A DNA stretch of 64,000 bases from JACKFB01 sp041389525 (lineage in GTDB: Bacteria; Myxococcota_A; UBA9042; PHBI01; JACKFB01), in assembly GCA_041389525.1 (NCBI GenBank), contig JAWKRR010000035.1:12809-76808 (forward strand). Reading direction: 5' to 3'. The translations under genes and the position numbers were made by a program. The notes beneath the pieces were generated by a model, which saw only the letters and a list, made by a program, of their open reading frames with translations, did not search any database and was not told the DNA's origin. This document shows positions 30,701 to 39,514 of the stretch, piece by piece; within the stretch, counting starts at the first letter, position 1, and each line of letters begins with the position of its first letter.

Positions 30701-32651
30701 TATCGCGCTCGATCGCCCCGTCAGCGCCCACCTGGTACGCCTCGATGAGCACATCGCCCAGCAACCCGTTGTCCAGGTCCAGCTGCGCGGTCGCCATCCC
30801 GTTCACCAGCGGCAGCGTCTGCGTCAGCATCGTCTGCCCGTCCTTGATGACGTCGAGGAACACGCGCCCGCCGACCCCCGTCGAGAACACCTGCACGCTC
30901 ACGGTCTCGCCGACCCGGTAAAGCGCCCGGTCCGAGCGCACCAGCAGCCCGCCGGCCGAGCCCAGCCCTTGCCCCAGCACCAGCGTCTTCGTCGCCTTCA
31001 CGCCGCCCGCGACCTGCGCCGTCGCCACCACGCTGACCTCGCCCTCCGGCATCACCGAGAAGCGCCCCAGCCCCGTGCCCAGCGCCTCAATCGTCACAGG
31101 CTCGCCCGCGACCGTCGCCTGCAGCGCCGCCTCAACCGGCCGGTTCAGCGGGTCCGTCGCGAACAGGTACACCGTGTTCTCAAGCCCCAGCACCAGCGCG
31201 CCACTCTCGGCGATCGCCACCATGTTGATGGGGCTGTCCGCGACCACCAGCGTCCGGTCCGCGCCCTCTTTGTGCCCGGCACCGTCGGTGACCTCGACCC
31301 GCAGCGCCGCCTGCCCGTTTCCGCCCTCGAGCGGCTGCCCGACCAGGTAGTTCGGCAGCTTCATCTCGAACGCGAACAGCCCGTCGGCGGTCGTCACGCC
31401 GGTCAGACTCGCGAACTGCTGAGCGTCCACGTCAAAGCTGGTCCCCACCACCGAAATCGCCCCGCCCGCGACTGGCTTCCCGAAGAAATACCGCGTGTCC
31501 ACGACACCCTTGATGGTGTCCCCGACGAGGTAGAAGTCGCGGTCCGTCGACACGCTGACCCGAAAGCGCGGCAACACATAGCGCTCGACCTTCACGGTCC
31601 GCGTCGTGGTCGTCTCGCCCAAGATCGCCTTGAGCTGGTAGTTCCCCTCGTTGACCTGGCTGGCCAGCTTGAAGTCGGTCGCCGCCGAGCCAAAGTCGTT
31701 GGTGTCCGCATACTTGCGGAAGACCATATTCCCCTTGCCGTCATAGACCTCGAAGGTCAGCGGGCGCCCCGCCTCGGCCGCCAGGTCCGGCTGCCGCAGC
31801 GCCAGCGCGCGCAGGTGCATGGTCTGCCCGGGCTGGTAAATCGGCTTGTCCGTCGTGACCAGCACCCGGTGCGAGCGCTCGAGCTGGACGTCCGACTCCG
31901 CCAGCGCCAGGGCATACGCGCTGCCACCAGCCCCGACCGTGAAGACGTAGCTACCCTCTTCGGGCTGCGCCGGCACCGAGAGCACGGCCGTCCCGTCCTC
32001 GTCCGTCACCGCCTCGACCACAATGGGGTCGGCGGTCGCGCCAGCCTCCTCAGCGTCAGGAGCGGGCGCCAACATCAAGCTCACCGGCGTATTCGGCAGC
32101 CGCGCCCCAGTCAGCGGGTCCACCGCGAACACCCGGACCTGCGTCGAAGCACCCACAAGCAGCCGCCCCGGCAGCCGCGCCTGCACGTCCGCCTTGGGCA
32201 GCACGTAAAGCAGACTGCGATACCCGATCGCGTTCGGCCCGTTCACGTCGAGCTCCCAGCGAACCACAGCCCCGGCCTCATCAGCGCCCGCCGCCGGCAG
32301 CCCGGCCTTGGGCAAGCTGACCTCCAGCGTCGAGCTAGCAGCCTTCAGCGCAAAGGGGCTCGCGCCTTCGGAAAGGACCACGCCCGCGAGGTCTTCCACC
32401 CGAACCCGCGCCACACCGACGACAGAGTCCGCCACCAGCCGCCGCACCTCCATGCTCACGACCAGCGCGTCACCCGAGACGACGCCCCGCACGCTGGTCA
32501 CGTCGACCTCGAGTGCCGAGCTCAGCACCTCCGTGTGCCCAGTGACCGGCCCAGGGCCGTCAAGTCGCCCGTCGCCAACGCCCCCACAAGCGGCCAGCAG
32601 CCCCGAGCCCACCAAACCAGCCGCCACCATCAGTGTTGTCGCCAGCCGCAT
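27774..32651 (-). CDS. Alpha-2-macroglobulin family lipoprotein with thioester motif
   Basis: 1625 residues from ATG 32651, preceded by GGGAGGG. MRLATTLMVAAGLVGSGL leads to lipobox LAAC, so the protein is membrane-anchored. MG-type domains fill the N-terminal part (TDKPIYQPGQTMHLRALAL near residue 265 is the classic MG2 start). A Gly/Pro-rich bait-like stretch around 29880-30060 is followed by the alpha-2-macroglobulin domain (SITQWRVSALGNSKAGALG). The thioester motif PSGCFEQTT sits near residue 1140 within the TED toroid, with the reactive Cys and Gln both present. Known role: traps attacking proteases by a covalent thioester reaction. No pbpC-like transglycosylase gene lies next to it, unlike the enterobacterial layout. 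The overlapping + strand frame of 1903 codons is a shadow. Confidence 0.93.
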   Translation of the reverse strand: MRLATTLMVAAGLVGSGLLAACGGVGDGRLDGPGPVTGHTEVLSSALEVDVTSVRGVVSGDALVVSMEVRRLVADSVVGVARVRVEDLAGVVLSEGASPFALKAASSTLEVSLPKAGLPAAGADEAGAVVRWELDVNGPNAIGYRSLLYVLPKADVQARLPGRLLVGASTQVRVFAVDPLTGARLPNTPVSLMLAPAPDAEEAGATADPIVVEAVTDEDGTAVLSVPAQPEEGSYVFTVGAGGSAYALALAESDVQLERSHRVLVTTDKPIYQPGQTMHLRALALRQPDLAAEAGRPLTFEVYDGKGNMVFRKYADTNDFGSAATDFKLASQVNEGNYQLKAILGETTTTRTVKVERYVLPRFRVSVSTDRDFYLVGDTIKGVVDTRYFFGKPVAGGAISVVGTSFDVDAQQFASLTGVTTADGLFAFEMKLPNYLVGQPLEGGNGQAALRVEVTDGAGHKEGADRTLVVADSPINMVAIAESGALVLGLENTVYLFATDPLNRPVEAALQATVAGEPVTIEALGTGLGRFSVMPEGEVSVVATAQVAGGVKATKTLVLGQGLGSAGGLLVRSDRALYRVGETVSVQVFSTGVGGRVFLDVIKDGQTMLTQTLPLVNGMATAQLDLDNGLLGDVLIEAYQVGADGAIERDKKLVFVADARGLEIAITPGAESYRPGEEATLTFDVKDASGAPVVAALGVQIVDEAVYALSDSKPGLLESYFMVQEALQTPQYQVAGFERPLAPILAGDPKSEVAQVTAAASLAALQEGASLGLVSSWAQVRAEVPSVTAPFHKADMEVAKARIQKLADDGELHGGNIESRIAEQSIFHDAWGNLYAMTVSWEWQGPRVTMVSAGPDEAIGTWDDWSGGWQVQLPIKTDGTGGAFPGGGDWANADAAGGPWPGGVPEANPGVPSEGEGGAEGPRVRKDFPETLYNNPALITGADGRASVSLTMADSITQWRVSALGNSKAGALGSKAGGIVVFQPFFVDIDFPASLTRGDEVSFPVSVFSYLDEAQTVSLTLSPGDWYETTGASTATVEIAPGQVTSVAFPVRVTKVGWHALTVTALGTTMSDAVQRVIRVVPDGTEVRESVSGVLEGTQSYPVSYPAGIIEGSGDLMLKIYPGVMAQAVEGLDSMLQMPSGCFEQTTATNWPNTLVVDYLRSSGQVSPEIELKAVDYLQQGYQRLLTFEVTGGGFVWFGDPSPANVILSAMGVLEFGDMARVIEVDPAVIKRTADWLLSAQAADGSWHSDQGSEFATVQYDDVKTTGFVAWALAESPHGAGAVTKALSWLAPHAAHVTTDVYSLAMMANAFAAAEPSSARTTALLKRLADLAVTDDSGAHWVYEGSSYNYYGPETSGVNATSIEVTGLAVQAFMAADAHLELVGSAVGWLAGNKDSLGNWGTTHATILTLRAMVRSLQNKAEEGAGTATVKVDGKVVHTLTISDENRNVFHQLDLGASVGAASSADVEVSYEGTGRLMTQLVSSYWMPSEAMPPVASNILDIAVTWDKTQLAVTDIATCTARVTNRTDAALKMVMVDLGVPPGFQVLTDRLEAQVKSGDIMKYELPGQQVTIYLEAIAPGAVVDLSFDVQARYPLAVQAPPSSAYLYYDTATRAETAPVGFVVSE

Positions 32652-32733
32652 GTCCAACCCTCCCGCATCGCAGTGTGCCTCGCAGTGGGAGCAAGAACCC
32701 GGCCAACGCGCCGAAAGCCCTATTTCCACAAGG

Positions 32734-32853
32734 GATCTCGGGCTGGCTTACCAGCAACCGCCACGCTGACTGTGCAAAAATTCACCACGGGTGAGCGACT
32801 CACCACACCGGTCTGTGGCGAAATGGCAGTCCGAGCCAAGCCAGCCCGAGATC
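32734..32853. repeat. Perfect 16-base inverted repeat, 88-base loop
   Basis: GATCTCGGGCTGGCTT (32734-32749) is matched by AAGCCAGCCCGAGATC (32838-32853). It lies in the 249-base gap between the histidine-kinase stop and the alpha-2-macroglobulin start, both on the - strand. The first 14 bases recur at 63934-63947. Possible regulatory hairpin or mobile-element footprint. Nothing else is recognised in this gap. Confidence 0.6.
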
Positions 32854-32900
32854 GGCTGCTCCCCAGAGCCGCGCGCGATCGCGCAGACCGACGCCGTTGC

Positions 32901-34670
32901 TCAGTCCAGGGAGACGCAGGCGGCGAGGTGGGCTCGGAGGTCTTCGAAGCGGAAGGGTTTGGACATGTAGTCGTCCATGCCGGCTTCGAGGCAGGCTTCG
33001 CGGTCTTCGGCTTGGGCGCTCGCGGTCATCGCGATGATTCGGGGGCGGGTGTCGCCGGGCCAGCGCTCGTTGATGTGGCGGGCCGCGGTGAGGCCGTCCA
33101 TGTTCGGCATCTGGACGTCCATCAAGATGACGTCGTAGCGCTTGCGCTCTAGGGCTGCCAGCGCCTCGAGGCCGTCGGCGGCGACGTCGGCGCGGTAGCC
33201 CAGGATCGCCATGATCTGCAGGGCGATGTCTTGGTTCAGGGGGTTGTCCTCGACCAGGAGGACGCGCAGGGGCGAGGTCGCGGCGGGGGTGGTGGGGCGC
33301 GGGTTGGCGGCGGGTTCGGAGGTCGGGCGAGCTGGCGATTTATCAGGTGCCGACTGGGAAATCGGAGGCGACTCGGGGGGCAGGTCGGCGTCCTCGGCGC
33401 GGTGGACCATGACGCGGGCGGTGAAGGTCGAGCCTTTGCCGACGACGCTCTCGAGGGTGAGGGTGCCGCCCATGGCCTCGCAGAGGCGGCGCGAGATGAC
33501 GAGGCCCAGGCCCGTGCCGCCGAAGCGTCGCGTGGTCGAGGCGTCGCCTTGGGTGAAGGGCTCGAAGAGGCGGCGGGTCTGCTCGGGCGGGATGCCGATG
33601 CCGGTGTCGGCGACGGACAGGGACAGCTCGAAGCGGTCGTCGGGGAGGGCGCGGGTGAGCACGCGGACGCTGACGGTGCCGTGGTCGGTGAACTTCACGG
33701 CGTTGCTCAGCAGGTTGACCAGGACCTGGCGCAGGCGGCCGACGTCGCCGACCACTGCGGGGGGGACGTCGGCGGAGAACTCGGTGGTCAGCGCGACCTT
33801 CTTCTCGGCGGCGCTCAGGGCGAGCATCTCGACCGCGGATTGGACGCAGGTCGTGAGGTTGAAGGGGCGCGGCTCGAGATCGACGCGGCCCGCCTCGATT
33901 TTCGAGAAGTCGAGGATGTCGTTGATGACGGCGAGGAGGTGGTCGCCGCTGTCGCGGATCTTGGCGAGGTTGGCGCGCTGGGCGGGGGTGGCCTCCTCGT
34001 TGAGCATGAGGCCGGTGAGGCCCATCACGGCGTTCATGGGGGTGCGGATCTCGTGGCTCATGTGGGCCACAAACGAGGTGCGGGCGCGCAGGCCGGCCTC
34101 GGCGAGGTCGCGGGCGCGGGCGAGCTCTTCGTTTGTGCGTTCCAGCGCGTCGAGGGCGCGGCGCTCGTAGTAGGCGTAAAGGGCCGCCATCGCCAGGGTG
34201 ACCAGCAGGATCCCGACGGTGGTGGGAACCCACATGAAGGCGATGTGGGCGGAGCTGACCAGCGCGGGGAGCTCGCCGCCCGCGGACTCGTAGACGTAGA
34301 TCGTGAAGACCCACAGGACGCCGCAGCCCGCCCAAAACGCGCCGGAGCGGCCGCCGGCGAGCAGGACGGCGGCCAGCACCAGGACGGAGAGGAACTGCAG
34401 TGCGGGAGAGAGCAGGCCGCCGCCCACCCAGACCACGTAGGCTATGGACGCGAAGGTCCAGGCGATGCCCCAGTTGCTGGCGATGACGACGGATCTGGTG
34501 CGATGCAGCACGGCCGGGCCGAGGGCCACCATGCCCGCGGCGATGCCCAGGGCGGCGGCCATCGAGGGGACGCCGAGGGCCACGTGGATCGCGCTGAACA
34601 TGGCCAAGGCGGCCGCGCCGACCAAGGAGGCGGCGACGGTGAGCCGGTCGCGCTGCCGGTGGTCAGCCAT
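32901..34670 (-). CDS. Hybrid sensor histidine kinase with receiver domain
   Basis: 589 residues. Residues 1-165 contain about six hydrophobic helices (membrane sensor of MASE-like type) and no large extracellular loop. A short coiled coil (~168-195) leads to the HisKA domain with phospho-acceptor His206 in FVAHMSHEIRTPMN. The HATPase region has N-box NLLSNAVKFTDHG, G1 DTGIGIP and G2 GGTGLGLVIS. After a Pro/Ser linker comes a receiver (LLVEDNPLNQDIA) with phospho-acceptor Asp518 in ILMDVQMPNMDG and the conserved Thr/Lys (MTAS, SKPF). It probably senses a membrane-associated signal and passes phosphate to a separate Hpt or response regulator, none of which is encoded nearby. Confidence 0.95.
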   Translation of the reverse strand: MADHRQRDRLTVAASLVGAAALAMFSAIHVALGVPSMAAALGIAAGMVALGPAVLHRTRSVVIASNWGIAWTFASIAYVVWVGGGLLSPALQFLSVLVLAAVLLAGGRSGAFWAGCGVLWVFTIYVYESAGGELPALVSSAHIAFMWVPTTVGILLVTLAMAALYAYYERRALDALERTNEELARARDLAEAGLRARTSFVAHMSHEIRTPMNAVMGLTGLMLNEEATPAQRANLAKIRDSGDHLLAVINDILDFSKIEAGRVDLEPRPFNLTTCVQSAVEMLALSAAEKKVALTTEFSADVPPAVVGDVGRLRQVLVNLLSNAVKFTDHGTVSVRVLTRALPDDRFELSLSVADTGIGIPPEQTRRLFEPFTQGDASTTRRFGGTGLGLVISRRLCEAMGGTLTLESVVGKGSTFTARVMVHRAEDADLPPESPPISQSAPDKSPARPTSEPAANPRPTTPAATSPLRVLLVEDNPLNQDIALQIMAILGYRADVAADGLEALAALERKRYDVILMDVQMPNMDGLTAARHINERWPGDTRPRIIAMTASAQAEDREACLEAGMDDYMSKPFRFEDLRAHLAACVSLD

Positions 34671-34941
34671 GGGGCTGGGCGGCGGTGCCGGACGGGTGGC
34701 AGGGGAGGGGCGGCGTGGGTGACATTCTATGGAGCGTAGCAGAGTGCGCGGGCGCCAGCACGCCGGGCGTACCTATGGGAGGCGGGCGGCGCGGGGGGTA
34801 TTGCGGCGCAGCGAGGGGCGGTGGCGGTGCCCCACCCGAAGCCATCGACGCGGCCGCGGGACTCAGCTACACATGCTGCGGGTTCTAGACGCTCATCCGC
34901 CGCCTCTGAGGGCGCCGGCTCACCTGATTTTTGGAGTCCCC

Positions 34942-35598
34942 ATGAAGCTGATTCGCTTGGTCTCGGCCTTGATCCTCGCGTCCGTGCTCGTCGCCACCCC
35001 TGCGTTCGCCGACGACATCCCCGAGACCTTCCAGAACGACGCGCCGGGCGTGCTGCCTGCGGGCCTGACGCTGAAAGATGTGACCGGGACGGGCAAGGAC
35101 GAGGGGAAGGTCGAGCGCGTGGTGTCGTGGAACGAGGGCGACGGCGGGCACGTCGCGGTCTTCGCCAGCACGGAGAAGGAAGGGCAGCGCGGCGGCGAGA
35201 CCTGGTACAGCAAGGTCCTGTACGTCACGACCTTCCACGTGCGCGACGGCAAGTTCACCAAGGTCCGCGCGGTCAAAGAGGCCGTGCAGCCGTGCAACCT
35301 CGACATGACCGTGCGCTTCATCGACGGCTCGATCGGGCTGACGAACATTGACGGCAACGACAAGGGCGAGCTTACCTTCGCCTACATCGCGAACTGCGCG
35401 GGCGACGTGAGCCCGCTGGGGATGAAGCTGCTCATGCTCGAGGGCAACGCCAAGTACGCGCTGCGCGGCGGCTCGCGGGTGGACCTGGGCGGCGGCGTGA
35501 CCGAGGGCGGGACCTTCAAGCCGGACTTCAAGAAGGCTCCGCGCGGGTTCTTGGAGCACGCGACGAAGGTGTGGAACCGGCACATCGACGGGCGCTAG
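34942..35598 (+). CDS. Small secreted protein, possibly M949_RS01915-type
   Basis: 218 residues from ATG 34942 with TTGGAG five bases upstream. The signal peptide MKLIRLVSALILASVLVATP is cleaved after AFA. The mature part is beta-rich with D-x-D/N-G motifs (GNDKGELTFAYIANCAGDVS) and GMKLLMLEGNAKYALRG near the end. These resemble, from memory, the family annotated M949_RS01915 (linked by name to surface polysaccharide biosynthesis), whose activity is unknown. Periplasmic or secreted location is inferred. The 270 bases before it, back to the divergent kinase gene, should hold both promoters; none stands out. Confidence 0.75.
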   Translation: MKLIRLVSALILASVLVATPAFADDIPETFQNDAPGVLPAGLTLKDVTGTGKDEGKVERVVSWNEGDGGHVAVFASTEKEGQRGGETWYSKVLYVTTFHVRDGKFTKVRAVKEAVQPCNLDMTVRFIDGSIGLTNIDGNDKGELTFAYIANCAGDVSPLGMKLLMLEGNAKYALRGGSRVDLGGGVTEGGTFKPDFKKAPRGFLEHATKVWNRHIDGR

Positions 35599-35780
35599 GA
35601 CCGGCGGCCTGGGCGGCCCGTCGGACGGCGCGGAGGGCGGAAATCGCTGCCCGTGGGCGCCGCCCGAGCGGGTCGCAATCCGCGTACAAATCCGCGCGCT
35701 TTCGTGCGGGTTTGTGCGTGGGTTTGCTGTAGCATCCGCCGCCGGGACTTGAGGGCGAAGTTCAGACACGGGGGGGCGGG

Positions 35781-38528
35781 TTGAATCTGCGCGCGTTGAT
35801 GCTGACGGGGGCGGTCCTGCTGGGGTTGTTGGGGGCTGGCTGCACGGAGGTCACCGGTACCGGCGGCACCGATGGCGCCGTCGATACGCCCGAGATCGGG
35901 ATCCTCGACACCGCGAAGGGCGACGCGCCGGCGGTGGACACCAGCGTGCCCGACACCGGCGCCACGGACTCGGTGGGGCTGGCGGACGCGGAGATCGAGG
36001 ACACGCCGACCCCCGACGTCACCGACGCGGCCGCGCAGCCCGGCGAGTTCGGGTATCCGTGCGTGTCGAACGGCGACTGCTTCAGCGGCTGGTGCGTGGT
36101 CAGCGCTGCCGGGAAGGTGTGCACGCGGGTGTGCACCGAGCAATGCCCGGAGGGCTGGACCTGCGGGCAGCTGGTCGCGCAGGACCCGGTGTTCTTGTGC
36201 CTGCCGCGCTGGATACACATCTGCGACCCGTGCACGAAGTCGGCGGATTGCAACGGGTTCCCTGGTGATTCCGGGCACTTCTGTCTGGACCGCGGGCCCG
36301 AGGGGAAGTTCTGCGCGGCGGGGTGCAAGGCGGATGGGCAGTGCCCGAAGGGATACAGCTGCAAGCCCGTGCCGGTGGGCGGCGGGACGGTCGAGGTGCA
36401 GTGCGTGCCGGACAGCGGGAGCTGCTCGTGCTCGCCGCTGGCGGTGGATACGCAGGCGACGACGGAGTGTCGGGTCGAGAACGCGTTCGGGAGCTGTGGC
36501 GGCAAGCGGGCGTGCGGACCGCAGGGGCTGTCGGAGTGTGACGCGCCGGTGCCGGCGGACGAGGTCTGTAACGGCAAGGACGAGAACTGCGACGGCGTGA
36601 CGGACAACCTGGCGTCGCCGGCGTGCGAGCGGAAGAACGAGCACGGGACCTGCCCCGGGACGGCGGCGTGCACGGGCGGGATCGAACAGTGCGATGCGCC
36701 GATGCCGTCGGCCGAGAAGTGTAACGGCGTCGACGACAACTGCAGCGGCGTCACCGACGAGGGGTTCACGGACACCGACGGTGACGGGCTGGCGGACTGC
36801 GTGGACGAGGACGACGACAACGACGGCATTCAGGACGTCGCGGACAACTGCCAGTTCGTGGCGAACGTGGGGCAGGCTGACCACGACGGCGACAAGGCCG
36901 GCGACGCGTGCGACCCCGACGACGACAACGACGGGACGCCGGACATCGCGGACTGCGCTCCCTTCGACAAGGCGGTGTCGGGGACGGCGGTGGAGGTGTG
37001 CGACAACATCGACAACAACTGCAATGGGCAGACCGACGAGAACCTGTGCAACGACGGGAACCCGTGCACGACTGACAAGTGCAACGGTGACGGGACCTGC
37101 GCGCACACGCCGGACCCCAGCGCGCCGTGCGACGACGGCAACGCGTGCAGCCTGACGGACGCGTGCCTGGGCGGCGTGTGCACGGGGACGAATCTGCAGG
37201 GGTGCAACGACAACAACGGCTGCACCATCGACTCGTGCGACCCGCTGCTGGGCTGTCAGAACGTGGCGGTGGTCGGGACGCCGGAGGTCTGCGACGGGCT
37301 GGACAACGACTGCAATGGCGCCATCGACGAGGGCTTCCTGAACACGGACAAGGACGCGAAGGCGGACTGCGTCGACGAGGACGACGACAACGACGGCGTG
37401 CCTGACGTGACGGACAACTGCCCGCTGACGGCGAACACGGACCAGGCCAACAACGACGGTGACGCGCAGGGCGACCTGTGTGACCCGGACGACGACAACG
37501 ACGGGGTGGGCGACGACGTGGACTGCGCGCCGCTGAAGCCCACGATTTATCAGGGCGCGCCTGAGCTGTGCGACAAGCTGGACAACGACTGCGACGGGGT
37601 GACGGACGAGAACCTGTGCGACGACGGCAACGCCTGCACCACCGATTCGTGCAACGCCGACGGGAGCTGCGCGAACACCAACGACAACACCAAGCTGTGC
37701 GATGACGGCTCGGTGTGCACGCAGGTCGATAAGTGCATCAACGGGGTGTGCACGGGGCTGAACAACCTCATCTGCAACGACGGAAACCCGTGCACCGACG
37801 ACAGCTGCGACGCGGTGGCGGGGTGCCTGACGACGCTGAACGCCGCGCCCTGCGAGGACGGCAACCAGTGCACCGTAGGCGACACGTGCAACCAGGGCGT
37901 GTGCAAGCCCGGCCCGTCGCTGACCTGCAACGACGGAAACCCGTGCACGACAGACTTCTGCGACCCAGCGTCAGGCTGCTCGGTGAGCGCGCTCAACGGC
38001 ATCGGCTGCGCGTACCCCGGCGGCGCCCCGGCATGCAACACGGCGACGTGCCAGGGCGGCCAGTGCGTCCTGCAGCCCGGAGCCAACGGCGTCGGCTGCA
38101 CCTACCCAGGCGGCACACCGGCGTGCAACACCGCGAGCTGTCAGGGCGGGCAGTGCTTGCTGGCGCCGGGCCCGAACGGCGTGACCTGCGACCCGGGGAC
38201 GCCGGTGGCGCAGTGCAAGACGGCGAGCTGTCAAGGCGGGCAGTGCCTCATCTCGAACACCGTCGGTAGCAGCGGCTGCAACACCGGGTCTGCCGAATGC
38301 CCCAATGGCACCTGCGGCGGCGGGACCTGTCAGGCCATCGCCGGACAGCCCTGCGATTACGACGCCGACTTTTGCCAAGCGGACCTCCCCGGAAGCTGCA
38401 CCAGCGCCGGCAAGTGCATCGCGTCGCCCAGCGCCAACTGCACTTGCAGCAACTGCAACGGCATCTGCCTCTGCTGCGTGTTACCCTTCCCGCTGCCGAC
38501 TCTCAAAGTCTGCGTGCCCTTCGAGTAG
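35781..38528 (+). CDS. MopE-like Ca-binding Cys-rich lipoprotein
   Basis: 915 residues from TTG 35781 (ATG 35799 is an alternative). MNLRALMLTGAVLLGLLGAG precedes the lipobox Cys. An acidic linker follows. From residue ~230 the protein alternates MopE-type metal-binding units (EVCNGKDENCDGVTD, EKCNGVDDNCSGVTDEGF) with thrombospondin-type-3-like calcium repeats (DTDGDGLADCVDEDDDNDG, DPDDDNDGTPD). It ends with DGNPCT Cys units and repeated GGxCxxxPGxNGVxC segments. Such proteins are calcium-loaded surface structures in Myxococcota and relatives. It is followed eight bases after the stop by a strong hairpin. Confidence 0.85.
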   Translation: MNLRALMLTGAVLLGLLGAGCTEVTGTGGTDGAVDTPEIGILDTAKGDAPAVDTSVPDTGATDSVGLADAEIEDTPTPDVTDAAAQPGEFGYPCVSNGDCFSGWCVVSAAGKVCTRVCTEQCPEGWTCGQLVAQDPVFLCLPRWIHICDPCTKSADCNGFPGDSGHFCLDRGPEGKFCAAGCKADGQCPKGYSCKPVPVGGGTVEVQCVPDSGSCSCSPLAVDTQATTECRVENAFGSCGGKRACGPQGLSECDAPVPADEVCNGKDENCDGVTDNLASPACERKNEHGTCPGTAACTGGIEQCDAPMPSAEKCNGVDDNCSGVTDEGFTDTDGDGLADCVDEDDDNDGIQDVADNCQFVANVGQADHDGDKAGDACDPDDDNDGTPDIADCAPFDKAVSGTAVEVCDNIDNNCNGQTDENLCNDGNPCTTDKCNGDGTCAHTPDPSAPCDDGNACSLTDACLGGVCTGTNLQGCNDNNGCTIDSCDPLLGCQNVAVVGTPEVCDGLDNDCNGAIDEGFLNTDKDAKADCVDEDDDNDGVPDVTDNCPLTANTDQANNDGDAQGDLCDPDDDNDGVGDDVDCAPLKPTIYQGAPELCDKLDNDCDGVTDENLCDDGNACTTDSCNADGSCANTNDNTKLCDDGSVCTQVDKCINGVCTGLNNLICNDGNPCTDDSCDAVAGCLTTLNAAPCEDGNQCTVGDTCNQGVCKPGPSLTCNDGNPCTTDFCDPASGCSVSALNGIGCAYPGGAPACNTATCQGGQCVLQPGANGVGCTYPGGTPACNTASCQGGQCLLAPGPNGVTCDPGTPVAQCKTASCQGGQCLISNTVGSSGCNTGSAECPNGTCGGGTCQAIAGQPCDYDADFCQADLPGSCTSAGKCIASPSANCTCSNCNGICLCCVLPFPLPTLKVCVPFE

Positions 38529-38535
38529 CCGACCC

Positions 38536-38567
38536 GCGAGCACGAAAATCGCACTTTTCGCGCTCGC
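38536..38567. terminator. Hairpin, likely transcription terminator
   Basis: GCGAGCACGAAAA (38536-38548) pairs with TTTTCGCGCTCGC (38555-38567) across a six-base loop, with one mismatch in 13. It lies directly after the MopE-like gene. The T run is inside the stem rather than after it, so efficiency is uncertain. Confidence 0.6.
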
Positions 38568-38690
38568 CCGGCGGGCGTAGTGTGCGCGCCGCGTGGCTGG
38601 ACTGACGGCTGCGACTTGTTTGGCCATGGCTGGGTGCCGCGCGGGGTGTCGCTCGCGGATGGCGGGGCCCTGGCTGGCTTGGGAGCCACC

Positions 38691-39383
38691 TTGCCATTTC
38701 GCCCCGACATCCCGCGCTGGGTCTACGCTGGAGGGTTCGCCCTCGCCGCGACCGCCGGGTACGTCAACGCGGTGACCGTCGCCTCGGCCGCGCTGCCCGT
38801 CAGCCACATGAGCGGCACCGTCACCCACTTGGCCATCGGCCTCGGCAGCCGCGGCGACGTGGACGCCATCATGCGCCTCGGCGGGATGCTCGCCGGCTTC
38901 TTCGTCGGCGCCGTGCTGTCCGGGGCCATCGTCGGCGTCACCGCGCTCCGGGTGGGCCGCCGCTACGGCGTCGCGCTGATGATCGAGGGGTGCCTCTTCG
39001 GCCTGTCCACGTGGTCGCTCGGCCACCACGTCTCCTCGGGCATCATCCTGTCCGCCGTCGCCTGCGGCCTGCAAAACGCCATGGCCGCGACCTACTACGG
39101 CCTCGTCGTCCGCACCACGCACGTCACCGGCATGGTCACCGACCTCGGCGTGCTGCTGGGCCAGCGCCTGCGCACCGGCGAGACCGAGACGTGGCGCGCC
39201 GTAGTCCTCCTGGTGCTGGTCGGCGGCTTCTTCCTCGGCGGCATCGTCGGCGCGGCCGCGAGCCTGTGGCTGGGCAACGACGCGCTGTGGATCCCCTCGC
39301 TGGGCTGCTTCGTCAGCGGCCTGATCTACGTCATCTGGCGCGTGCTGCGCCTCCGGGCCGAGCCGAGCCTCGGCTCCGACTGA
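38691..39383 (+). CDS. DUF1275 (YoaK-like) membrane protein
   Basis: 230 residues if translation starts at TTG 38691, which has GGGAG five bases upstream and gives the usual family length; longer GTG starts reach back to 38580. Six hydrophobic helices are visible, beginning VYAGGFALAATAGYVNAVTV, with the family motif SHMSGTVTHLA after the first helix and GLQNAMAATYYGLVVRTTHVTGMVTDLG in two parts in the middle (about 39069-39150). DUF1275 proteins are inner-membrane proteins of unproven function, some suggested to be transporters. No operon partner is evident. Confidence 0.85.
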   Translation: MPFRPDIPRWVYAGGFALAATAGYVNAVTVASAALPVSHMSGTVTHLAIGLGSRGDVDAIMRLGGMLAGFFVGAVLSGAIVGVTALRVGRRYGVALMIEGCLFGLSTWSLGHHVSSGIILSAVACGLQNAMAATYYGLVVRTTHVTGMVTDLGVLLGQRLRTGETETWRAVVLLVLVGGFFLGGIVGAAASLWLGNDALWIPSLGCFVSGLIYVIWRVLRLRAEPSLGSD

Positions 39384-39514
39384 CCGCCCGCGCCGACCTC
39401 CTGCCCCCGTCGCCGCCCGCGCCGTCGAAGCACCCCGCTTCATCGTGGTGCGCCAGCCCGCGGGCCGCTATATTCCACGCGGCGGCGCGCTAGGTGTTCG
39501 CCCGGAGGTTGCTC

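Noticed and set aside
27441..33152. 1903-codon open frame on the + strand
   Set aside because: Antisense to the alpha-2-macroglobulin gene, which has full family motifs and a ribosome site.
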